Assembly: GCA_937924505.1 (NCBI GenBank)
Contig: CALDSR010000002.1
Coordinates: 107,235-171,234 of the forward strand
Length of the DNA stretch: 64,000 bases
Source of the DNA: an uncultured Granulosicoccus sp.
Lineage (GTDB): Bacteria; Pseudomonadota; Gammaproteobacteria; Granulosicoccales; Granulosicoccaceae
Direction: 5' to 3'
The notes beneath the pieces are model-generated. The model saw only the letters and a program-made list of their open reading frames with translations, ran no database searches and was not told where the DNA came from. The translations under genes were made by a program, and so were the position numbers. Shown in pieces: positions 1 through 8,159 of the stretch. Position 1 is the stretch's first letter, and the number at the start of each line of letters is the position of its first letter.

Positions 1-692
1 CCTTCTATTAACGGTGCCTGGGCAAAGGCCGAGCCAACCCGCATCCCTGCCAGCGAACGTCCCTTTGAAAAGGTCTGGCTGACCAGCAGGTTCGGAAACT
101 CCTTTATTAATGGAATTGCGGTCTCCGCTCCAAAATCGATATACGCCTCGTCTACGACAACAAGATGCTCGGTGTGTCGTTCAAGCAGTGTGCGGATTGC
201 CTTTCGCGACAAGGCACGACCGGTAGGCGCGTTTGGGTTGGGGAAGATGATACAACCCTTGTTTGCCATGTAGTTATCGAGTTCAATTTCGAATTCGTCA
301 GTCAGTTGTATGGGTTGCTGAGGAATATCATAAAGATCACAGTACACCGGATAAAAGCTGTAACTGATCGCTGGATACTGCAACGCAGGACCACCGGTAA
401 AAAAACCTAAAAAAGACAGGGCCAGAATTTCATCAGAGCCATTGCCGACAAATACTTGATCCAGATCAAGACCATGATAGTCAGCCAGCGTCTGACAGAG
501 CTCGGTCGACTCAGGGTCTGGATAGCGACGAAGTTCGTCACCTGTTACCGCAGCGACTGCCTTGAATACCGCCTTCGACGGCGGATAAGGATTTTCATTG
601 GTATTAAGTTTGACAATACCAACACCCTGACGCTGTTCCCCGGGAACATAGGGCGTCAATCTGCGTACAGTATCTGTCCAGAATCGGCTCAT
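1..692 (-). CDS. hisC: Histidinol-phosphate aminotransferase, 3' end cut by window edge
   Basis: About 230 residues of the N-terminal part are present; the gene runs off the left edge. The protein starts MSRFWTDTVRRLTPYVPGEQ and carries the family signatures KLNTNENPYPPS, a YPDPES substrate loop, VGNGSDEIL and IFPNPNAPTG, followed by VVVDEAYIDFG. These define a class I/II PLP aminotransferase of the HisC type, which makes histidinol phosphate from imidazole-acetol phosphate. The PLP lysine lies in the missing part. ATG at 690-692 is the natural start because it directly precedes the conserved N-terminus. HisC paralogues can act on phenylalanine or tyrosine precursors, so histidine synthesis is likely but not certain. 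Confidence 0.85.
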   Translation of the reverse strand, partial: MSRFWTDTVRRLTPYVPGEQRQGVGIVKLNTNENPYPPSKAVFKAVAAVTGDELRRYPDPESTELCQTLADYHGLDLDQVFVGNGSDEILALSFLGFFTGGPALQYPAISYSFYPVYCDLYDIPQQPIQLTDEFEIELDNYMANKGCIIFPNPNAPTGRALSRKAIRTLLERHTEHLVVVDEAYIDFGAETAIPLIKEFPNLLVSQTFSKGRSLAGMRVGSAFAQAPLIE

Positions 693-798
693 GCGAAGTC
701 TGATTGGTAGTTTGCCTGGTTAAGGTGAGTTTGCGGCGACACTTTTTATAGCAACAATAGCGCCCGGATGATTCGCAGCAGGTAGAAAGCGTCAGTTA

Positions 799-1581
799 TT
801 ATTCATCGAGCAAGGCACTCAGTTCACGACTCGCGGCCAGGATGGGAGGCAGAAAATCCAGAACAGCCGTGAAAGGAACTCGCATGCATGGCGCATGAAA
901 GGATAGCGTGGCATACAAGCGCCCGGCAGTATTTCTGACCGGTACCGCAAGCGCAACCATGCCGTCGATATATTCTTCATTATCAGTCGCGTATCCGCGC
1001 TCGGCGATCAATTTCAATTCATCCAACAAGGCACTCTGGCTAACAAGCGTATTCGCCGTGTGACGACGCAGACGCGTATTCTTGACAACCCGTTCGCGCC
1101 GTGCCTCGTCGAGAGAACTCAGGTACATTTTACCGCCTGCGGTTGCGCACGCGGGCACCCGAGAGCCGACCTGCAGATTCACCCGCACCGGCCAGTGGGT
1201 CTCGGCCCGATCGAAATAAATCATTTCATTGCCATCGGGCACCGAAATATTACAGGTCTCACCGATATCTTCGGACAAGGTTTTGAGAATGGCGCGTCGC
1301 TGCGCCTGAATGGGAGCGGACGCGAGAATATCCAAGGACATGGAATGCAGGCGGGTCCCGGCCTGTAAGCCACGACCGCTGATTCTCGTCTGCAGAAAAC
1401 CCTGCTCCTCCATCGATGCGCAAAGCCTGTGGACACTGGCTTTCGGAATCGCGAGCTGATCGGCAAGATCGGTTGGGGACAAAGGTCGATCGGACGCGGC
1501 GACCGCCTCCAGGATGTCCAGCACACGGGTCACCGTTGACCCCTTGAGAACCGGGGTATCTGGGTGTTTTACGCTGCTCAT
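799..1581 (-). CDS. IclR-family transcriptional regulator
   Basis: The 260-residue protein has an N-terminal winged helix-turn-helix (about residues 14-75, with LSPTDLADQLAIPKASVHRL) and a C-terminal IclR effector domain (about 80-258, with ACATAGGKMYLSSL and DNEEYIDGMVALAVPV). It is transcribed away from the GMC dehydrogenase and phosphotransacetylase genes, and the 105 bp between them contain an inverted repeat, so it probably controls that pair. IclR proteins usually respond to a small carbon substrate. The effector cannot be read from the sequence. Confidence 0.9.
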   Translation of the reverse strand: MSSVKHPDTPVLKGSTVTRVLDILEAVAASDRPLSPTDLADQLAIPKASVHRLCASMEEQGFLQTRISGRGLQAGTRLHSMSLDILASAPIQAQRRAILKTLSEDIGETCNISVPDGNEMIYFDRAETHWPVRVNLQVGSRVPACATAGGKMYLSSLDEARRERVVKNTRLRRHTANTLVSQSALLDELKLIAERGYATDNEEYIDGMVALAVPVRNTAGRLYATLSFHAPCMRVPFTAVLDFLPPILAASRELSALLDE

Positions 1582-1618
1582 GAGAGATAATTCACCCCTT
1601 GGACGGGAATCACTGTAT

Positions 1619-1647
1619 GAATAATGAGATTTCCAGTACCATTATTC
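1619..1647. promoter_or_regulatory. Candidate IclR operator (inverted repeat)
   Basis: GAATAATG at 1619-1626 and CATTATTC at 1640-1647 form an exact 8 bp inverted repeat with a 13 bp spacer. It sits in the middle of the divergent intergenic region between the IclR gene (start 1581) and the GMC gene (start 1687). Position and symmetry fit a regulator binding site. Binding is an inference. Confidence 0.4.
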
Positions 1648-1686
1648 GCCTATGCCTAGTGACCCTATCGATTTTTCGGCGCCGCC

Positions 1687-3306
1687 ATGACTGACAGTTT
1701 TGATTATGTAGTAATCGGTGCTGGTTCAGCTGGCTGTGTATTGGCTAACCGCCTGTCGGCAGATGGTACTACAACCGTCGCACTGCTGGAGGCAGGTGGT
1801 CGTGACTGGAACCCGTGGATTCATGTCCCGGTGGGTTATTTCAAGACCATTCATAACCCGAAAACCGACTGGTGCTACGTCACCGAGCCTGACCCCGGTC
1901 TTAATGGACGTAGCCTGAAATGGCCACGCGGCAAGGTGCTTGGCGGCTGCAGTTCAATCAACGGCCTCCTGTACGTCCGAGGACAGCATCAGGATTATGA
2001 CCGCTGGGCTTCCCTGGGCTGTCAGGGCTGGTCATACAAGGACGTCCTCCCTTACTTCAAGCGGTCCGAGAATCATTCGCGCGGCGCCGACGAATTCCAC
2101 GGCGTGGACGGCCCACTACAGGTCAGCGATATGTCATTCAAACGACCCGTTTGCGATGACTTCATAAAAGGTGTCGCTGAGCTCGGCACACCAATGAGGG
2201 ACGATATCAACGCCGAGGATCAAGAAGGTGTTGGCTACTTCCAACTGACGACTCATAAAGGACGAAGATGCAGTACGGCTGTTGCCTATCTCAACGGCGC
2301 CCGTTCGCGTACGAATCTTTCCATTATCACGCATGCGATGGTCAAACGCATCGGGTTCGATAACAAGCACGCAACTTCGGTACACATAGAACAAAAAGGC
2401 AAGCAGCGAGAAATCTGCGCTCGCCAAGAAATCATCCTCTGCGCCGGTGCAATTGGTTCGCCACAACTATTACAGGTGTCCGGTATCGGACCAGGTCAGG
2501 TATTGCAGAACGCAGGGGTCGAGACCCTGGTCGATGCGCCCGAAGTCGGCGAGAATCTCCAGGACCACCTGCAGATTCGCGCGGTGTACAAGACAAACAA
2601 ACCAGTGACCCTGAACGACGAGCTATCCAATAATTGGCAAAAAATGCGCGCTGGCCTTGAATATATTGCTAATCGTACCGGCCCTTTGTCGATGGCAGCG
2701 AGCCAGGTCTACGCGTTCTGTCGCACCCGCTTGTCCAACGAACGTCCTGATATCCAGTATCACTTCCAACCTTTGTCGGCTGATTCCCCCGGCGAAGGCC
2801 TGCATCCGTTTTCCGCCATTACGGCCTCCGTGTGCCAACTGCGGCCAGAGAGCCGAGGCTCGATTCAGATCAAGTCCAACGATGCAAACCAGCATCCCAT
2901 CATTCGACCGAATTATCTGTCCACCGACTTTGACTGCCAGACTGCTATCGAATCATTGAAATTCACTCGACGAATCATGCAAACCGAGGCCATGCGTGGG
3001 CATATTGCCTCCGAATATTCACCGGATTCAAACGCGACCAGCGATGAAGACATCCTTGATCAGGCGCGCAACATTGCCAATACGATCTATCACCCAACCA
3101 GTACTTGCCGCATGGGCGCCGACGAGCGAGCAGTCGTCGATATACGGCTGCGCGTCAACGGTGTAACCGGACTGAGAGTGGTCGATGCCTCGATAATGCC
3201 TGAAATTGTCTCTGGCAATACCAACGCCCCGACCATCATGATTGCCGAGCGTGCATCTGATTTGATCATTGAGGATCGCCGGGAAGCATCGGTTGCAGTA
3301 GCATAG
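1687..3306 (+). CDS. GMC-family FAD-dependent dehydrogenase (choline dehydrogenase-like)
   Basis: This 539-residue flavoprotein oxidises an alcohol. It has the N-terminal ADP-binding motif VVIGAGSAGCVLANRL (about residues 8-23), the GMC signature around GGCSSINGLLYVRG, the second GMC signature GAIGSPQLLQVSGIGP, and the C-terminal active-site region with His in YHPTSTCRMG and Asn in SGNTNAPTIMIAE. There is no signal peptide. The gene is followed 30 bp later by phosphotransacetylase and is divergent from an IclR regulator. GMC members annotated as choline dehydrogenase act on many alcohols, including isethionate (IseJ). No betaine aldehyde dehydrogenase is adjacent, so choline itself is not well supported. 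Confidence 0.85.
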   Translation: MTDSFDYVVIGAGSAGCVLANRLSADGTTTVALLEAGGRDWNPWIHVPVGYFKTIHNPKTDWCYVTEPDPGLNGRSLKWPRGKVLGGCSSINGLLYVRGQHQDYDRWASLGCQGWSYKDVLPYFKRSENHSRGADEFHGVDGPLQVSDMSFKRPVCDDFIKGVAELGTPMRDDINAEDQEGVGYFQLTTHKGRRCSTAVAYLNGARSRTNLSIITHAMVKRIGFDNKHATSVHIEQKGKQREICARQEIILCAGAIGSPQLLQVSGIGPGQVLQNAGVETLVDAPEVGENLQDHLQIRAVYKTNKPVTLNDELSNNWQKMRAGLEYIANRTGPLSMAASQVYAFCRTRLSNERPDIQYHFQPLSADSPGEGLHPFSAITASVCQLRPESRGSIQIKSNDANQHPIIRPNYLSTDFDCQTAIESLKFTRRIMQTEAMRGHIASEYSPDSNATSDEDILDQARNIANTIYHPTSTCRMGADERAVVDIRLRVNGVTGLRVVDASIMPEIVSGNTNAPTIMIAERASDLIIEDRREASVAVA

Positions 3307-3336
3307 ACACGATCCCCCACACACCCTTGCCGGCTC

Positions 3337-4329
3337 ATGTCAGTCTTTGATCGCGTTCTGACGAACGCTCGCAAACATCAACGTCGAATTGTGCTGCCTG
3401 AAGCACAAGATGAGCGGGTGCTGCAAGCTGCCTGCAAAGCGGTTGCACAAGATATCGCCGCGCCCATCCTGCTAGGTAAAACAGCAGAGATCCCGTCAAT
3501 AATGACAAGCCTTGGACTATCAACAGCAGGACTCGAGTTGGTTGATCCGACAAATGATCCGCGTCGAGATCACTATGCCGCGCTGCTGACCGAGAAACGC
3601 GCGCACCGGGGAATGACACATGAAAAGGCACTCAATGCCTTGAACTCTCCCATCACCTATGCCTGCATGATGGTCGTAGCCGGAGATGCCGACGGCTGTG
3701 TGGCTGGCGCAGAGACAGCAACTGCCGACGTGGTTCGCAATGCAATGCGCTGTGTCGGCAAACGTGAAGGCGAGGCCGTGGTCTCAAGTTGCTTTGTCAT
3801 GTTGCTGCAAGCCGAACATCCAGTCAGCGATGTCATGGTGATCGGGGACTGTGCCTTGGTGATTGATCCTGATGCAAAACAACTGGGCAGTATTGCCGTA
3901 GCAACCGGAGAGACGGCCAAACAGTTGCTTAATCTCGAACCACAAGTCGCCATGTTGTCATTCTCAACAGCAGGCAGTGCCAGACACACGGCAGTTACCA
4001 AGGTAATACAGGCCACGCAACAGGCAAAGACTGCCAGACCCGATTGGCGAATTGTTGGTGAAGTGCAACTCGATGCAGCTGTGATGCCTGACATTCTCGC
4101 GCGCAAATCCCCTGAACACGCAACTGATGAGCCGTGCAACGTCTTGATCTTTCCTGATCTGAATGCTGGCAATATCGGTTACAAACTTATCGAACGTTTT
4201 GGCGGCGCTCAAGCAATCGGGCCAATACTGCAAGGTCTGAATCACCCGGTCAATGATTTAAGTCGTGGTTGCAGTACCAACGATATCGTGAAAATCATGG
4301 CCGTAACCGCCGCGCAAGTCACCGATTAA
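3337..4329 (+). CDS. pta: Phosphate acetyltransferase (short form)
   Basis: The 330-residue protein is the catalytic PTA domain alone, without the N-terminal DRTGG and P-loop regions of E. coli Pta. Family motifs are RIVLPEAQDERVLQAA at the N-terminus, CVAGAETATADVVRNA, an SSCFVML segment and FPDLNAGNIGYKLIERFGGA near the C-terminus. It converts acetyl phosphate and CoA to acetyl-CoA and phosphate or the reverse. No acetate kinase gene is next to it. In sulfonate-degrading bacteria this short form follows sulfoacetaldehyde acetyltransferase, whose product is acetyl phosphate. Linkage to the GMC gene suggests a pathway that yields acetyl phosphate. Confidence 0.9.
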   Translation: MSVFDRVLTNARKHQRRIVLPEAQDERVLQAACKAVAQDIAAPILLGKTAEIPSIMTSLGLSTAGLELVDPTNDPRRDHYAALLTEKRAHRGMTHEKALNALNSPITYACMMVVAGDADGCVAGAETATADVVRNAMRCVGKREGEAVVSSCFVMLLQAEHPVSDVMVIGDCALVIDPDAKQLGSIAVATGETAKQLLNLEPQVAMLSFSTAGSARHTAVTKVIQATQQAKTARPDWRIVGEVQLDAAVMPDILARKSPEHATDEPCNVLIFPDLNAGNIGYKLIERFGGAQAIGPILQGLNHPVNDLSRGCSTNDIVKIMAVTAAQVTD

Positions 4330-4410
4330 AACCGAATTAGGTCCGAGTTGACGTTAATTCCCTAAAACCATCAACTCCAACTACCAACACCAACACCAAT
4401 ATCAATACCA

Positions 4411-5430
4411 CTAGGCAATTGTGCCAAGTTGCTCCCAATCAGAAGAAGGCTCGGAACGACCAATAGTCTCGCCACGCGAGTTGGCGATTGATGGCGTTAA
4501 ATGTTCTGCCAGTGCTCGCATGTCGTCGCGACTCAGGACGCCAAGCGACTGCAGGACAGCACCCAAGGCAACACGGGCGGCTGCATCACTGCCATCGTCA
4601 ATTTTCAATGCGACACCTATCTTGTGCGCTGAAATAACGGCTGTATAGACGCCATCTGCGCCAACCTTGACTAGAACATCAGGTGCGAGTCGATCCATTA
4701 AGTCTGTGCATAAGCGCTCCTTACCAGCAACAAGGTAAGGATTAGCGGTAATTGCTTGACGTAGGCTTTTTACAGCATCGAGCCGTGCACCTTCAAAGAA
4801 ACCATCATCACCAAAACGCGCCATGGCCAATGCTATTCGTTGCAGCGGCAAGGCAAGAGTCGGGATCGCACAACCGTCGTAGCCCCAGGGGAGCTGCATG
4901 ATGCGTGTATTGGTCAGGCTCTCCAGTACTTCAAACCAGCGTTTTTGCGCATCATGATTGTAAAGCCTGTAGTTGCGCGTCTGTTCACCAAGGTGACAAC
5001 AAGTGGACAACATACCAAGATGCTTGCCCGAACAGTTGTGATGGATACGTTGTGGGCCGCGACCATCGGCGAGCAGGTCAAACTGGGTGGCCTGATGCAG
5101 GGGTAACTCCGCACCACACTCAAGATCATCGTGCTCAAGCGACAGCCGGCTCAGCCAGTCCTGTGCAAGACCTGCATGAATCGGTTCGCCGTTGTGGGAT
5201 GAGCAGGCCAGTGCCATGTGGCGCTCATCAAGCCCATAGGCTTCAACTGCACCCGATTCAGCAAATGGTATCGCCTGCAGAAACTTGATCGATGAGCGAG
5301 GAAAAATGGAGCGTTGCACGTCTCCCAATGCCCCTAATAGTCGCCCCGATGAGTCAACGATCGCGACAGCACCGCGATGCCGGCTTTCAATGGCATTACC
5401 ACGCCAGCGATTGATCAGTACCGGATTCAT
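4411..5430 (-). CDS. L-asparaginase, thermolabile (Rhizobium etli-type) family
   Basis: The 339-residue protein belongs to the asparaginase II family first described in Rhizobium (Pfam Asparaginase_II), unrelated to E. coli AnsA/AnsB. Family features visible are the serine-lysine region RSSIKFLQAIPF near residue 45, ACSSHNGEPIHAGL near residue 75, and HHNCSGKHLGML near residue 130. It should hydrolyse asparagine to aspartate and ammonia in the cytoplasm. It lies 8 bp downstream of trpS on the same strand and is convergent with pta. No signal peptide is present. Confidence 0.88.
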   Translation of the reverse strand: MNPVLINRWRGNAIESRHRGAVAIVDSSGRLLGALGDVQRSIFPRSSIKFLQAIPFAESGAVEAYGLDERHMALACSSHNGEPIHAGLAQDWLSRLSLEHDDLECGAELPLHQATQFDLLADGRGPQRIHHNCSGKHLGMLSTCCHLGEQTRNYRLYNHDAQKRWFEVLESLTNTRIMQLPWGYDGCAIPTLALPLQRIALAMARFGDDGFFEGARLDAVKSLRQAITANPYLVAGKERLCTDLMDRLAPDVLVKVGADGVYTAVISAHKIGVALKIDDGSDAAARVALGAVLQSLGVLSRDDMRALAEHLTPSIANSRGETIGRSEPSSDWEQLGTIA

Positions 5431-5438
5431 GGCGACCC

Positions 5439-6440
5439 TTAAGCGATGCCTACCGCGTGACGAAGCTGGTCCATATACGGTCGGCTTATGGCTCGGGCAC
5501 GTTCACCACCGACTGCCAGCACTTTGTCGATTTCCGCAGGATTGGCCATCAGTTCATCATACCGCTCACGTGGCTCTGCCAGCACTGTGTCCAGCATTTC
5601 GAAGAGCCGTTGCTTGGCATCACCCCAACCGATACCCGCCGCATAATCAGCAGCCAGGGTTTTGGTCTCATCTTCACTGGCGATTGATCTGAATATTTCA
5701 AACACCGTGTTCCCTTCAGTCTCCTTGGGCTCACCCGGTTCCTGCGAGTTGGTTTTGATTTTCATTATTGATTTTCGCAGCTTCTTGGATGTCTCGAACA
5801 AGGGAATGGTATTGCCATAGCTTTTGCTCATCTTGCGTCCATCGAGCCCCGCCAGTACGGCTGCCTTGTCATCAACAACAAAATTCGGCAGGACAAGATG
5901 TTCGCCAAAATGGTGATTGAACCGCTGCGCTATATCACGCGCCATTTCAATATGTTGTATCTGATCGCGACCTACCGGTACGTGCGTCGCCTTGAACATC
6001 AGAATATCCGCGCTCATGAGAATCGGGTAACTGAACAAGCCCATGGTGATGCCTTTGTCAGGATCGTTGCTCGCGTCTTCGAGGTTCTCCTGCACCACCG
6101 CCTTGTAGGCATGAGCCCGATTCATCAAGCCTTTGGCTGTCAAGCAGGTCAACATCCAGGTCAGCTCCATGATTTCGGGGATATCTGACTGACGGTAGAA
6201 CGTTGCATGGTCCGTATCCAGCCCCAGGGCGAGCCATGAGGCTGCGATCTCCTGACGGGATTGGCGCAGTAAGCCCGGATCCTGATTCTTGATCATCCCG
6301 TGGTAGTCTGCGAGAAAGTAGAAGCCGTCCTGCTCACGTCGCTGACTGGCAGCGATGGCTGGGCGTATGGCGCCCACATAGTTACCCAGATGAGGGGTAC
6401 CTGACGGAGTGATTCCGGTAAGCCAGATTTGTTTCGTCAT
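5439..6440 (-). CDS. trpS: Tryptophanyl-tRNA synthetase
   Basis: From ATG at 6440 the protein is 333 residues, the usual size for bacterial TrpRS, and begins MTKQIWLTGITPSGTPHLGN. The class I HIGH-type motif is PHLGN, and the KMSKS loop is GRKMSKSYGN. An upstream in-frame start at 6461 would add seven residues that family members lack. The enzyme charges tRNA-Trp. It is followed closely by the asparaginase gene, which is probably co-transcribed. Confidence 0.95.
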   Translation of the reverse strand: MTKQIWLTGITPSGTPHLGNYVGAIRPAIAASQRREQDGFYFLADYHGMIKNQDPGLLRQSRQEIAASWLALGLDTDHATFYRQSDIPEIMELTWMLTCLTAKGLMNRAHAYKAVVQENLEDASNDPDKGITMGLFSYPILMSADILMFKATHVPVGRDQIQHIEMARDIAQRFNHHFGEHLVLPNFVVDDKAAVLAGLDGRKMSKSYGNTIPLFETSKKLRKSIMKIKTNSQEPGEPKETEGNTVFEIFRSIASEDETKTLAADYAAGIGWGDAKQRLFEMLDTVLAEPRERYDELMANPAEIDKVLAVGGERARAISRPYMDQLRHAVGIA

Positions 6441-6572
6441 GCCAAAGTGGTCTATTCTCAACGCGCCATGTAAAGGGATCTAGCGGGTACAGGGATTGTA
6501 TCAAGCTGAGCTTGCGACTCCCTTGATCCGAGCATTTAAAAAATATAAACAGGAAACTTTACAACACCCTTC

Positions 6573-7832
6573 ATGTTTGAAACCGCAGTGTCGGGGAGTT
6601 TATCCAGCCGATCGCCCACCCGACGATCGAAGGCAAGCAGCACAAGTCGATTCCTGCGCGCGCTGACTCTGCTATTGGCAGTGGCCAGCTGTGGCGCCCA
6701 CGCGGAAGCGTTCAGCGATCTTCTCGTTGCACTGGAATCCGACGGCCGCTCTCACACCGTCCAACACACGCTCGCAACAGAAGATGAGCTACTGGTCGTG
6801 GATTTGCCTGGTAGCGTCATTCCTCAGGAAGTACGTTTTATGGGTCCCGAGAGAGACACCTTCAAGAACGCGTATACCAATCGCCCGGAGCGGATTGCAC
6901 TGTGGTCAGGCAGCGCTTTCGCTCGCTACCACCATCAGTACGGCAGCGCCGTTGAACAGACTGAATCCGGGTCGTTCGTGTTGACCATCAGTTCGCTTCC
7001 CGAGCAACTCGTTTTGCTTGACGACAGCCAGATTTCTTCGAGTATCACCTGGGTATTTCCGTCGGAATTCGAGCTGACCCACTATACGCTCAGTAACGAG
7101 TCCATCGGCCTCGAAACCATTGGTCAATGGATCGAGGAGGACAATACGCTGTCCTTTCGTCAAACCGGCGGCCAACGAGCGGAACTGATCATCGAGTATC
7201 GCTACCGAACACCGGTCGTGGAGGAAGTGGTAGACGAGGTCACGGAAGAGGTTGTCGCGGTCGTGGAGGAGATCGATCCGTGTGATTCATTATCGACTGC
7301 CAACGATGCCTGTTCCCCCGATGAAGATGAGGACGGTGTACCCGACTATCGGGACATCTGTCTGGCATCACCAGCGACCGAGCCGGCAATTACGCACAAG
7401 GTCGTTAGCCAGCAGGGGAACAATCATATCGGCAAAGACAGCGATAGCCCAGACAGTGAACGCAAAGTCAGCAAATTGGGATGTTCAGCTACCCAGACTC
7501 TCGTCCTTGAAGGGATTACCTTTGCCACCGGACGAAGCTACATTGATGTCCATGCACGCCGTTTGCTTGATCGAGTTGCCAATGCGATGCAGCATTTCCC
7601 GGAAAAGGTTTTCGAAATTGGTGCACACACTGATAACCAAGGCACGGAAACAAACAACCAGAGACTCTCGCGTAAACGCGCCGACGCAGTCCGGCACTAT
7701 TTGATGCTCCGAGGTGTGGGTCCCAACCAGGTTCAGGCTAAAGGCTATGGTGAAAGCACACCGTTAGGCGACAACAAGACGCTGGACGGTCGCCGAGTTA
7801 ATCGGCGTGTGGAGCTATCGGAGCTGGACTGA
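6573..7832 (+). CDS. OmpA-like outer envelope protein with a thrombospondin type 3 repeat
   Basis: This 419-residue protein has an N-terminal export signal (hydrophobic FLRALTLLLAVASCGAHA; the VASC stretch could also be a lipobox). A beta-rich middle region of unknown type follows, then an acidic valine/glutamate-rich hinge, a short calcium-binding TSP3-like repeat (DEDEDGVPDYRDIC, near residue 250), and a C-terminal OmpA peptidoglycan-binding domain (about 310-419) with GAHTDNQGTETNNQRLSRKR and GYGESTPLGDN. The arrangement anchors an outer-membrane or periplasmic protein to peptidoglycan. The middle domain is not recognised. Confidence 0.85.
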   Translation: MFETAVSGSLSSRSPTRRSKASSTSRFLRALTLLLAVASCGAHAEAFSDLLVALESDGRSHTVQHTLATEDELLVVDLPGSVIPQEVRFMGPERDTFKNAYTNRPERIALWSGSAFARYHHQYGSAVEQTESGSFVLTISSLPEQLVLLDDSQISSSITWVFPSEFELTHYTLSNESIGLETIGQWIEEDNTLSFRQTGGQRAELIIEYRYRTPVVEEVVDEVTEEVVAVVEEIDPCDSLSTANDACSPDEDEDGVPDYRDICLASPATEPAITHKVVSQQGNNHIGKDSDSPDSERKVSKLGCSATQTLVLEGITFATGRSYIDVHARRLLDRVANAMQHFPEKVFEIGAHTDNQGTETNNQRLSRKRADAVRHYLMLRGVGPNQVQAKGYGESTPLGDNKTLDGRRVNRRVELSELD

Positions 7833-8159
7833 TATTTCCCGTAACCGACCTCGCTGACACATAGCGTCCATCCTTTTTTCAATTTAAAGTCAAAGTCGAA
7901 GGGCACGCCTGATAAAGCCTGGTCAGAAATTTATGTTCCAGCCCAATATCAAACTTTTTTCGCTGTAAATACAAGCAAGCGATGCACTAAATAACAGACA
8001 AATCGAATTTCCGCTGATTTGGTCTTATCCATTAAATGAAATGGAACACAAAAGACAAAAACTAAATCCTTGGACGATTGCCAGAATAGCTCATGCTCTG
8101 CGACAATAACGAGCGGGTCTCGGACTTCCAGTCACCGCCCAATTTCAGGAGAAAGATCA
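7833..8159. other. Intergenic region, AT-rich, no gene seen
   Basis: The 327 bp between the OmpA-like gene and the esterase are AT-rich from about 7930 to 8070 and contain no convincing reading frame, RNA gene or terminator hairpin. A promoter for the esterase is likely here but no clear -35/-10 pair could be chosen. The ribosome binding site AGGAG at 8147-8151 lies 8 nt before the GTG start at 8160. Confidence 0.5.

Noticed and set aside
4380..4410. CCAACA-like low-complexity stretch between pta and the asparaginase gene
   Set aside because: It is only about 30 bp and irregular; no function or array structure is supported.
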